7,689 nucleotides of DNA, from assembly GCA_947631215.1 (NCBI GenBank), contig CANRKN010000093.1, positions 1 to 7,689 on the forward strand. The letters run 5' to 3'. The DNA comes from an uncultured Oscillospiraceae bacterium (GTDB lineage: Bacteria > Bacillota_A > Clostridia > Oscillospirales > Oscillospiraceae). Each line of letters begins with the position of its first letter. Positions within the stretch are counted from its first letter, which is position 1. Position numbers and translations under genes: made by a program. Below the pieces are notes generated by a model. It was not told the DNA's origin. It saw nothing but the letters and a program-made list of their open reading frames with translations, and searched no databases. Below, in pieces: positions 1-4,993 of this stretch.

Positions 1-861
1 GACGGCCTGCAAAAGGCCATCGGCCCCGACGGGCGCATCCACACCACCTTCCAGATGACCGTGACGGACACGGGGCGCCTGTCCTCCCGGGACCCGAACC
101 TTCAAAATATCCCCGTGCGGCGGAAGCTGGGCGCCGGCATCCGGCGCATGTTCGTGGCCGGGCCGGGGAATGTGCTGGTGGACGCGGACTACAGCCAGAT
201 CGAGCTGCGGCTCCTGGCCCATATGTCCGGGGACGAGACGATGCGGGAAGCGTTCCTCTCCGGCGAGGACATCCACGCCGTCACGGCCAGCCAGGTCTTC
301 GGCCTGCCCCTTTCCCAGGTCACCCATGAGCTGCGGAGCCGGGCTAAGGCGGTGAACTTCGGCATCGTCTATGGCATCAGCGCCTTCTCCCTGAGTCAGG
401 ACATCGGCGTGAGCCAGCCGGAGGCCAAGCTCTATATCGACACGTATCTGGAGAAGTATCACGGCGTGCGGGAGTACATGGAGAGCACCATCGCCCAGGC
501 CAGGGAGCGGGGCTACGTCTCCACCCTCTTTGGCCGGCGGCGGCCCATCCCGGAGCTGCATGCCTCCAACTTCAACCTCCGCTCCTTCGGCGAGCGGGTG
601 GCCCGGAACATGCCCATCCAGGGCACCGCGGCGGACGTCATCAAGCTGGCCATGATACGGGTGTATAATAGGCTCGCCCGGGAGCTGCCCGAGGCGAAGC
701 TGCTGCTGCAGGTCCATGACGAGCTCATCGTGGAGTGCCCGGCGGCCCTGGGGGAGCGGGCGGCGGCCATATTGAAGGAGGAGATGGAGAATACCGTGCA
801 GTATTCCGTCCCCCTCACCGCCGACGCGAAGATCGGCCAGAGCTGGGCCTCAGCACACTGA
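1..861 (+). CDS. polA: DNA polymerase I, C-terminal polymerase domain (5' end outside window)
   Basis: This is the last 286 codons of DNA polymerase I, which fills gaps left by RNA-primer removal and excision repair. The frame is open from base 1, so the gene enters from the left and the ATG at 55 is internal. Family-A motifs appear in order: TGRLSS and NLQNIPVR near residues 23-41, motif A DADYSQIELR at 61-70 (first Asp is a metal ligand), the O-helix K116-AVNFGIVYG in the fingers, and motif C QVHDE at 237-241 with the second catalytic Asp. The O-helix has Phe rather than Tyr in NFG, the usual dideoxy-discriminating form. All polymerase residues I can check are intact and the end is the normal C-terminus. 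The 5'-nuclease and 3'-5' exonuclease regions lie outside the window. The stop is one base before the rimI start, so polA is probably co-transcribed with the t6A genes. Confidence 0.97.
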   Translation, partial: DGLQKAIGPDGRIHTTFQMTVTDTGRLSSRDPNLQNIPVRRKLGAGIRRMFVAGPGNVLVDADYSQIELRLLAHMSGDETMREAFLSGEDIHAVTASQVFGLPLSQVTHELRSRAKAVNFGIVYGISAFSLSQDIGVSQPEAKLYIDTYLEKYHGVREYMESTIAQARERGYVSTLFGRRRPIPELHASNFNLRSFGERVARNMPIQGTAADVIKLAMIRVYNRLARELPEAKLLLQVHDELIVECPAALGERAAAILKEEMENTVQYSVPLTADAKIGQSWASAH

Positions 862-862
862 T

Positions 863-1285
863 ATGATCATCCGCAACGCGACAACCGAAGATATCCCTGC
901 CATCGGGGCGCTGGAGCGGGCGTGCTTTTCCGACCCTTGGCCGGAGGATTTCATCGCCCGGCGGCTGGACAAGCTGCTGGCGGCGGAGGAGGACGGCCGG
1001 CTTTTGGGCTACGCGGCCCTCTCCAGCGTCCTGGACGAGGGGAGTCTGGACAGCCTGGCCGTGGACCCGGCCTGCCGCCGCCATGGCATCGCGGACGCCC
1101 TCATGGCCGAGATGGTGCGCAGGGCCCGGGAAAAGGAGCTGGCCTTTATCACCCTGGAGGTCCGCGAGACCAATACCGCCGCCATCGCCCTGTACGGCAA
1201 GCACGGCTTTGTGCCGGTGGGCCGGCGGACCAATTACTATGAAAACCCCAGAGAGGACGCCATGTTGATGACGTTGGTGCTGTGA
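863..1285 (+). CDS. rimI: ribosomal protein S18-alanine N-acetyltransferase RimI (GNAT family)
   Basis: A 140-aa GNAT-fold acetyltransferase. RimI transfers acetyl from acetyl-CoA to the N-terminal Ala of ribosomal protein S18, and some homologues act more broadly on protein N-termini. The sequence has the short GNAT layout: an N-terminal strand and helix (MIIRNATTEDIPAI), the RimI-typical D-P-W near 25-26, LAVDPACRRHGIA at 65-77 (the acetyl-CoA pyrophosphate loop, R/Q-x-x-G-x-G/A), LEVRETNTAAIALYGKHGF at 98-116, and RRTNYYENPREDAM near the C-terminus, which is highly RimI-like (NYY and the EDA-M ending). The ATG at 863 lies one base after the polA stop and has no clear Shine-Dalgarno site, so it probably relies on translational coupling. 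Its stop overlaps the tsaD start. Placement next to tsaD/tsaE/tsaB is the classic RimI context and supports this over a generic GNAT. Confidence 0.93.
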   Translation: MIIRNATTEDIPAIGALERACFSDPWPEDFIARRLDKLLAAEEDGRLLGYAALSSVLDEGSLDSLAVDPACRRHGIADALMAEMVRRAREKELAFITLEVRETNTAAIALYGKHGFVPVGRRTNYYENPREDAMLMTLVL

Positions 1286-2289
1286 TGAAGATACTGGCAT
1301 TTGAATCCTCCTGCGACGAGACCGCCGCGGCGGTGGTCCAGGACGGGCGGCATGTCCTGGCGGACGAGATATTCTCCCAGGTGGCCCTGCACGAGATATA
1401 CGGCGGCGTGGTGCCGGAGATCGCGGCCCGCAGCCACCTGGAGGTCATCTCCCTGCTGGCGGACCGGGCCCTGCAAAAGGCGGGCATAAGCCGCGGCGAT
1501 ATAGACGCCGTGGCCTGCACCTACGCGCCGGGGCTCATCGGCGCGGTGCTGGTGGGGGTGAACTTCGCCAAGAGCGCGGCATTGGCCCTGGGCGTGCCCC
1601 TCATCCCGGTGCACCACATCCGGGGCCACATCGCCGCCAACTACCTGGCCTTCCCGGACCTGGAGCCGCCCTTTTTGTGCCTCGCCATCTCCGGGGGCAA
1701 CACCATGCTGGTGGACGTGAGAAGCTACACGGACATGCGCGTGCTGGGCCGGACAAGGGACGACGCGGCTGGGGAATGCTTCGATAAATCCGCGCGGGTC
1801 ATGGGCCTGGGCTACCCCGGCGGCAAGCCCATCGACGACCTCAGCAAAAAGGGGGACGACCGGGCCTACGACCTGCCCCGGCCCGCCGTGAACGACGGCA
1901 ACCCCTACGACATGAGCTTTTCCGGCCTCAAAACGGCGGTGGTGAACATCGTCCATCACGCGGAGCAAACGGGCGAATCTCTTGACAAGGCGGGGCTGGC
2001 CGCCAGCCTGTGCCGGGCGGTGTCAGAGTCCCTGGTGAGCCGCACCATGGCCGCGGCGGAGGCCCTGGGCTACGACCATGTGGCCGTGGCCGGGGGCGTG
2101 GCCGCCAACTCCCGCATCCGGGCGGATTTTGAATCCGCCTGCAAGGCGGCGGGGAAGATCCTCTATGTGCCGCCCCTGCGCCTGTGCGGCGACAACGGCG
2201 CCATGATCGGCGCCCAGGCGTACTACGAGTATCAGGCGGGGCACACGGCGGGCAGCGATTTGAACGCGTATGCTACGATGGAATTGTAA
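1285..2289 (+). CDS. tsaD: tRNA N6-adenosine threonylcarbamoyltransferase TsaD
   Basis: A 334-aa Kae1/TsaD/Qri7 protein of the ASKHA fold. With TsaB and TsaE it transfers the threonylcarbamoyl group from threonylcarbamoyl-AMP to A37 of ANN-decoding tRNAs. Visible signatures are FESSCDET at 6-13, the iron-site histidines H111 and H115 in VHHIRGH, SGGNTMLV at 136-143, DDAAGECFDKSAR at 159-171, the SFSGLKTA loop near 211-218, VAGGVAANS near 268-276, and CGDNGAMIGA at 301-310 with metal ligand D303. Length is normal. I chose the ATG at 1285, which shares one base with the rimI stop (TGATG) and gives the usual MKILAFESS start. A GTG at 1282 would add one Met and cannot be excluded. There is no strong ribosome site, so translation is probably coupled to rimI. 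Nothing suggests loss of function. Confidence 0.97.
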   Translation: MKILAFESSCDETAAAVVQDGRHVLADEIFSQVALHEIYGGVVPEIAARSHLEVISLLADRALQKAGISRGDIDAVACTYAPGLIGAVLVGVNFAKSAALALGVPLIPVHHIRGHIAANYLAFPDLEPPFLCLAISGGNTMLVDVRSYTDMRVLGRTRDDAAGECFDKSARVMGLGYPGGKPIDDLSKKGDDRAYDLPRPAVNDGNPYDMSFSGLKTAVVNIVHHAEQTGESLDKAGLAASLCRAVSESLVSRTMAAAEALGYDHVAVAGGVAANSRIRADFESACKAAGKILYVPPLRLCGDNGAMIGAQAYYEYQAGHTAGSDLNAYATMEL

Positions 2290-2290
2290 A

Positions 2291-2713
2291 ATGACCTATA
2301 TCACTCATTCTGAATCGGAGACCGAGGACCTGGGGGCGCGGTTCGCCGCGCAGCTCCCGGCGGGGGCGGTGATCGCCCTGTACGGGGACCTGGGCTGCGG
2401 CAAGACCGCCTTCGTCCGGGGCATGGCCCGGGGCATGGGCATCGACTGCGCCGTCACCAGCCCCACCTTCACCATCGTGAACGAGTACGACGGCCCCCGG
2501 CCCCTGTTCCACTTCGATATGTACCGGCTTGGAAGCGCCGACGAGCTTTTTGACATCGGCTGGGAGGACTATCTCGCCCGGGGCGGCGTGTGCGCCGTGG
2601 AGTGGAGCGAGAACGTACCCGGAGCCTTCGAGGGTGACGAGATCGCCGTCCGCTTTGAAAAGACCGGGGACAACGATAGGAAAATAACGATAGAGGGAGG
2701 CCCCCTATGCTGA
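2291..2713 (+). CDS. tsaE: tRNA t6A biosynthesis ATPase TsaE
   Basis: A 140-aa P-loop ATPase of the TsaE (YjeE) family. In bacteria it binds the TsaB-TsaD heterodimer and its ATP hydrolysis resets the complex between rounds of t6A synthesis. The Walker A loop is GDLGCGKT at 32-39. The family signature SPTF is at 57-60, the Walker B-like HFDMYRL at 74-80, and the conserved WEDYL...EWSEN stretch at 91-108. Length is typical. The start at 2291 is one base after the tsaD stop. An upstream in-frame ATG at 2270 would add seven residues inside tsaD and is less likely, because homologues begin close to this Met. The end overlaps the tsaB start by seven bases. The Cys in the P-loop (usually Ala) is a mild variant that should not affect ATP binding. 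Confidence 0.95.
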   Translation: MTYITHSESETEDLGARFAAQLPAGAVIALYGDLGCGKTAFVRGMARGMGIDCAVTSPTFTIVNEYDGPRPLFHFDMYRLGSADELFDIGWEDYLARGGVCAVEWSENVPGAFEGDEIAVRFEKTGDNDRKITIEGGPLC

Positions 2714-3402
2714 CACTGGCGCTGGAGAGCTCCGCCAAGGCCGCCTCGGCGGCGGTATTTGAGGACGAAAAGATGCTGGCTTTCTCCATTCAGAACGCCG
2801 GCCTCACCCACAGCCGTACCCTCCTGCCCATGGCGGAGGACATGCTGAAGAACCTGGGCAAGAGCCCTAAGGACATCGATAGGGTGGCCGTGAGCCGGGG
2901 CCCCGGGTCCTTCACGGGCCTGCGCATAGGCCTTGCGGAGGCCAAGGGCCTGGGCTGGGCACTGGATAAGCCCGTGGTAGGCGTGTCTACATTGGAGGCC
3001 ATGGCCTGGGGCGGGCCGGTGCTGGACGGGCAGATGCTCTGCTGCGCCATGGACGCCCGCCGGGGCCAGGTGTATAACGCCCTGTTCACCGTGGAGGGCG
3101 GAAAGCCCGTGCGCCTGACGGAGGACAGAGCTATCTCTATTGGGGAGCTTGAAAGCGAGCTCATCGCCCGGCAGGAGCCCTGGATCCTCTTGGGCGACGG
3201 GGCAGAGCTGTGCTTCAGCACCCTGGACCGGAGCCAGGTGACCGTGTTTCTGGCGCCGGAGCCCCTGCGCGTCCAGAGCGCCCGGGGCGTGGGCCTCGCC
3301 GCCATGGGGAAGGACGCCGTCCCCGCCGGAGAGCTGACAGCGGCATACCTGCGCCTGAGCCAGGCGGAGCGGGAGCGGCTCGCGAAGCTTGAAAAGAAAT
3401 AA
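2707..3402 (+). CDS. tsaB: tRNA t6A biosynthesis scaffold protein TsaB
   Basis: A 231-aa paralogue of TsaD that has lost catalysis and acts as the dimer partner of TsaD in t6A synthesis. It has the N-terminal ASKHA strand LALESSAKAASAAV (4-17, compare ESSCDET in TsaD), the THSRTLLPM segment near 34-42, and the TsaB hallmark SRGPGSFTGLRIG at 63-75, followed by AEAKGLGWALDKPVVGVSTLEAMA at 78-100. The metal-binding HxxxH of TsaD is absent, as expected. The ATG at 2707 overlaps tsaE by seven bases and has a good ribosome site (GGGAGG at 2695-2700, six-base spacing), so it may be initiated independently as well as by coupling. The C-terminus, rich in Arg, Glu and Lys (QAERERLAKLEKK), is a normal tail. 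Confidence 0.95.
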   Translation: MLTLALESSAKAASAAVFEDEKMLAFSIQNAGLTHSRTLLPMAEDMLKNLGKSPKDIDRVAVSRGPGSFTGLRIGLAEAKGLGWALDKPVVGVSTLEAMAWGGPVLDGQMLCCAMDARRGQVYNALFTVEGGKPVRLTEDRAISIGELESELIARQEPWILLGDGAELCFSTLDRSQVTVFLAPEPLRVQSARGVGLAAMGKDAVPAGELTAAYLRLSQAERERLAKLEKK

Positions 3403-3426
3403 TCTTTCCGCAAAGGAGATTTTGAT

Positions 3427-4056
3427 ATGAGCAATTTAATGGTATTTTCCCATCCCCTCATCCAGCACAAGCTGTCTATCCTCCGGGACGAGACGACCTC
3501 CGTGAAGGAGTTCCGGGAGCTCATCAGCGAGATCGCCAAGCTCATGTGCTACGAGGCCACCCGGGACCTGCCCTTGGAGGAGGTCAAGGTGAAGACCCCC
3601 GTGGCGGAGGCCACCTGCCGGCGCCTGGCGGGGAAGAAGCTGGCCGTGGTGCCCATTTTGCGGGCGGGCCTCGGCATGGTGGACGGCATGGTGGACCTGA
3701 TCCCCAGCGCCAAAGTGGGCCATGTGGGCCTGTTCCGTGACCCGGAGACCCTGGCCCCTGTGAAGTACTACTTCAAGATGCCCCCCGATATCACCGAGCG
3801 GGACGTGATCGTGGTCGACCCCATGCTGGCCACCGGCGGCAGCGCCGTGGCGGCCATCCAGTTTTTGAAGGATGAGGGCGTCAAGCACATCAAGTTCATG
3901 TGCATCATCGCCGCCCCTGAGGGCGTGAAGGCGGTCCAGGAGACCCACCCGGACGTGGACATCTTCGCCGCCGCCCTGGACGACCACCTGAACGACCACG
4001 GCTACATTGTCCCCGGCCTGGGCGACGCGGGAGACAGGATATTCGGAACGAAATGA
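3427..4056 (+). CDS. upp: uracil phosphoribosyltransferase
   Basis: A 209-aa type I phosphoribosyltransferase that makes UMP from uracil and PRPP in the pyrimidine salvage pathway. It starts with the typical [21 protein letters not shown]. It carries the [11 protein letters not shown] substrate/dimer loop at 77-87, the PRPP-binding motif [14 protein letters not shown] at 127-140, and the uracil-recognition C-terminus [13 protein letters not shown] at 192-204. Length matches the family. It lies 24 bp after tsaB with a strong ribosome site (AAGGAG at 3413-3418, about eight bases from the ATG). I see no terminator in the gap and no convincing promoter, so it is probably the last gene of the polA-t6A operon. 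Upp has no direct link with t6A; the grouping reads as general nucleotide/translation housekeeping. Confidence 0.97.
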   Translation: MSNLMVFSHPLIQHKLSILRDETTSVKEFRELISEIAKLMCYEATRDLPLEEVKVKTPVAEATCRRLAGKKLAVVPILRAGLGMVDGMVDLIPSAKVGHVGLFRDPETLAPVKYYFKMPPDITERDVIVVDPMLATGGSAVAAIQFLKDEGVKHIKFMCIIAAPEGVKAVQETHPDVDIFAAALDDHLNDHGYIVPGLGDAGDRIFGTK

Positions 4057-4058
4057 TT

Positions 4059-4087
4059 TCGTTTGAAAGGGGGATCCTTTCAAACGA
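4059..4087 (+). repeat. perfect 12-bp inverted repeat just after upp
   Basis: TCGTTTGAAAGG (4059-4070) is matched exactly by CCTTTCAAACGA (4076-4087) around a five-base loop, and the stem can extend outward by a G-U and two A-T pairs. It begins two bases after the upp stop. No T-run follows, so it is not a classic intrinsic terminator. It could protect the 3' end of the mRNA, or act together with the next hairpin. Confidence 0.75.
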
Positions 4088-4095
4088 GAAGGCTG

Positions 4096-4157
4096 CGGCC
4101 CGCTGCAGCGCAAAGCGCCCCCATCCATCGGATGGGGGCGTTCACGTTTGCGGGCCG
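4096..4157 (+). terminator. compound hairpin, probable end of the polA-upp operon
   Basis: The core is an 11-bp perfect GC-rich stem, 4116-4126 with 4130-4140, around the loop ATC, followed by the mixed T-rich tail TTCACGTTTG. An outer 8-bp perfect repeat, CGGCCCGC (4096-4103) with GCGGGCCG (4150-4157), brackets the core, so the whole segment can fold as a nested structure. The strong core and its position after upp suggest transcription termination. The imperfect T-tract leaves room for another role, such as an RNA-stability element or an interspersed palindromic repeat. Confidence 0.6.
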
Positions 4158-4163
4158 AAAAGA

Positions 4164-4196
4164 ATGATTTCCGAGGTACACGCCCCCGGAAATCAT
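4164..4196 (-). terminator. probable intrinsic terminator of the minus-strand XRE gene
   Basis: ATGATTTCCG (4164-4173) is the exact reverse complement of CGGAAATCAT (4187-4196), and the stem can extend inward by a G-U and two G-C pairs on the minus strand. Read on the minus strand, the stem is followed by TCTTTTC, a T-rich tail. It lies 56 bases downstream of the XRE stop, the right place to stop transcription running toward upp. Confidence 0.55.
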
Positions 4197-4207
4197 ATCC
4201 CACTTTT

Positions 4208-4227
4208 TTCGCGCCTGCGGGCGCGAA
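4208..4227. repeat. 8-bp GC-rich hairpin downstream of the XRE gene
   Basis: TTCGCGCC (4208-4215) pairs perfectly with GGCGCGAA (4220-4227) around the loop TGCG. The six Ts beside it lie on the plus-strand 5' side, so they become As after the stem on the minus strand. It therefore does not fit an intrinsic terminator in either direction. It is the fourth hairpin in a run filling the gap between upp and the XRE gene. Confidence 0.6.
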
Positions 4228-4251
4228 CTCTGCGAGGCTATGAGAACAGTC

Positions 4252-4542
4252 TTACTGCTTGTGTTCGCACTCAAAGTGCCGGACCATTTTCAATACCAGC
4301 GCCTTTTCCTCCGCCGTCAGTCCGGACAGGGATATACGGTCGGCATCCTCCAGTCCAAGCAGATGGTCCACCGACACGCGGAAATACCGGGACAGTTCCA
4401 CCAGCGACTGCATGCTGGGGTTGCTGACGCCCATCTCCCAGGCGTTCACTGCTGCTCGTGTGGCACCAAGCGCCTCGGCCAGGGCCGACTGACTCATGCC
4501 CTCCCGTTCCCGGAGCTGTCGTATACGGTCGCCGATCTGCAT
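4252..4542 (-). CDS. small XRE-family helix-turn-helix transcriptional regulator
   Basis: A 96-aa protein beginning MQIGDRIRQLREREGMSQ. Residues 4-60 form a Cro/C1-type (XRE) helix-turn-helix domain: the R-x-L-R-E-x-x-G-M-S-Q turn, LAEALGATRAAVNAWEMG as the second and recognition helices, and NPSMQSLVELSRYFRVSVDHLLGL as the closing helices. The remainder is a short tail (GLTAEEKALVLKMVRHFECEHKQ) that could be a dimerisation helix. I chose the ATG at 4542 because a GAGGTG ribosome site sits about six bases upstream on the minus strand. The GTG at 4551 would place that site against the start codon. The gene points away from the 54-aa gene, and the AT-rich region between them carries a dyad that could be its operator, so autorepression and control of the divergent gene are likely by analogy. 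The target is not known from sequence. Confidence 0.88.
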   Translation of the reverse strand: MQIGDRIRQLREREGMSQSALAEALGATRAAVNAWEMGVSNPSMQSLVELSRYFRVSVDHLLGLEDADRISLSGLTAEEKALVLKMVRHFECEHKQ

Positions 4543-4578
4543 AACGCTCACCTCGTGTCAATGATAGTATGCAGAAAG

Positions 4579-4594
4579 TGATATGTAATTATCA
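4579..4594. promoter_or_regulatory. dyad operator candidate between the XRE and 54-aa genes
   Basis: TGATA (4579-4583) and TATCA (4590-4594) form an inverted repeat with a six-base spacer, 16 bp in all. It sits in a strikingly AT-rich stretch (about 4561-4617) between two divergent starts. Its size and position fit an XRE dimer site. It would overlap the likely minus-strand promoter region, where TTGATA and a TATCAT/TACTAT-like element can be found, but without convincing spacing. Confidence 0.35.
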
Positions 4595-4611
4595 ATAACT
4601 GTATAGTTTTG

Positions 4612-4640
4612 TTGACTACCCGGCCCGGCTGTGGTATTCT
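4612..4640 (+). promoter_or_regulatory. sigma-A promoter for the 54-aa gene
   Basis: TTGACT (4612-4617) and TATTCT (4635-4640) are separated by exactly 17 bases, close to the TTGACA-N17-TATAAT consensus. The predicted transcript starts near 4647, about 14 bases before the ATG at 4661. That leaves a very short leader which still holds the GGGGGTGAT ribosome site. Confidence 0.65.
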
Positions 4641-4660
4641 GTAGGACGGGGGTGATGAAT

Positions 4661-4825
4661 ATGGCAGATTATAAGACGATGTATCATATCCTGTGCGCCG
4701 CCGCGTCGGAGGCATTGGATGAGCTGCCGGACGAGCCGGCCAATGCCGCTGGGCGGGATATCCTGCAAAAGGCCTTGAACGAGGCGGAGGATGTCTATAT
4801 CGACACGACGGACGATAAGGAATGA
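4661..4825 (+). CDS. small acidic protein of unknown function (54 aa)
   Basis: The protein begins MADYKTMYHILCAAASEALDEL and ends VYIDTTDDKE. It is acidic and looks all-helical: one helix at about 3-22, a Pro-containing turn (LPDEPAN), and a second helix at about 29-45 ending in AEDVYID. I see no membrane segment or catalytic motif. Short proteins with an MADYK-MY start and an AE-(D/E)-(V/I)YI end are, as I recall, common in Clostridia accessory and phage-like regions, without assigned function. The ATG at 4661 was chosen for its ribosome site (GGGGGTGAT) and because the promoter -10 element lies just upstream. The GTG at 4631 overlaps that promoter, and an ATG at 4655 is the only close alternative. 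A strong terminator follows three bases after the stop, so this is a single-gene transcript divergent from the XRE gene, possibly under its control. Confidence 0.75.
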   Translation: MADYKTMYHILCAAASEALDELPDEPANAAGRDILQKALNEAEDVYIDTTDDKE

Positions 4826-4828
4826 AAA

Positions 4829-4853
4829 GCCTCCCCTCGGGGAGGCCATTTTT
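4829..4853 (+). terminator. intrinsic terminator after the 54-aa gene
   Basis: GCCTCCCC (4829-4836) pairs perfectly with GGGGAGGC (4839-4846), followed at once by CATTTTT. This is the clearest rho-independent terminator in the window and separates the 54-aa gene from the membrane HTH gene. A second, weaker hairpin with one bulge (4856-4864 with 4871-4880) follows directly. Confidence 0.88.
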
Positions 4854-4884
4854 ATGCCCGTTTTTTCCCGAAAACAGGGCGGTG

Positions 4885-4916
4885 CAACTGCCAGTTGACA
4901 CATTTCCAAGGGGAAA
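4885..4916. promoter_or_regulatory. two short dyads upstream of the membrane HTH gene promoter
   Basis: CAACT (4885-4889)/AGTTG (4893-4897) and TTTCC (4903-4907)/GGAAA (4912-4916) are consecutive short inverted repeats ending four bases before the -35 element at 4920. They could be operator or activator half-sites. With arms of only five bases each, chance is a real alternative. Confidence 0.25.
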
Positions 4917-4919
4917 CGG

Positions 4920-4948
4920 TTGATGCTGCCGGGCCTGTAGGCTATACT
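4920..4948 (+). promoter_or_regulatory. sigma-A promoter for the membrane HTH gene
   Basis: TTGATG (4920-4925) and TATACT (4943-4948) are spaced by exactly 17 bases, a good vegetative promoter. Transcription would start near 4955, giving a leader of about 39 bases with the ribosome site AGGAGG at 4980-4985. A second TTGACA at 4895-4900 has no matching -10 at the right distance. Confidence 0.65.
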
Positions 4949-4993
4949 GAACGCCAGGTGGACCACCCAAATCCAATAAAGGAGGCGTTTCAT

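Noticed and set aside
1237..1968. 243-codon open frame antisense to tsaD
   Set aside because: It is a reading-frame shadow of GC-rich tsaD. The protein is low in recognisable motifs, rich in His/Gly/Val from reversed codons, and the forward strand carries all TsaD motifs.
2790..3545. 251-codon open frame antisense to tsaB and the start of upp
   Set aside because: It spans two well-supported opposite-strand genes and has Ser/Arg-rich shadow composition with no ribosome site.
3436..4203. 255-codon open frame antisense to upp and the hairpin region
   Set aside because: It is His/Gly/Val/Asp-rich shadow sequence over a clear upp gene and runs through the terminator hairpins.
4053..4427. 124-codon plus-strand frame overlapping the upp end
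   Set aside because: It covers the hairpin cluster and the antisense of the XRE gene, with no ribosome site and no domain-like sequence.
4548..4993. Minus-strand frames of about 125-142 codons opposite the 54-aa gene
   Set aside because: They run backwards through two promoters and a strong terminator, and their composition is Arg/Pro-rich shadow.
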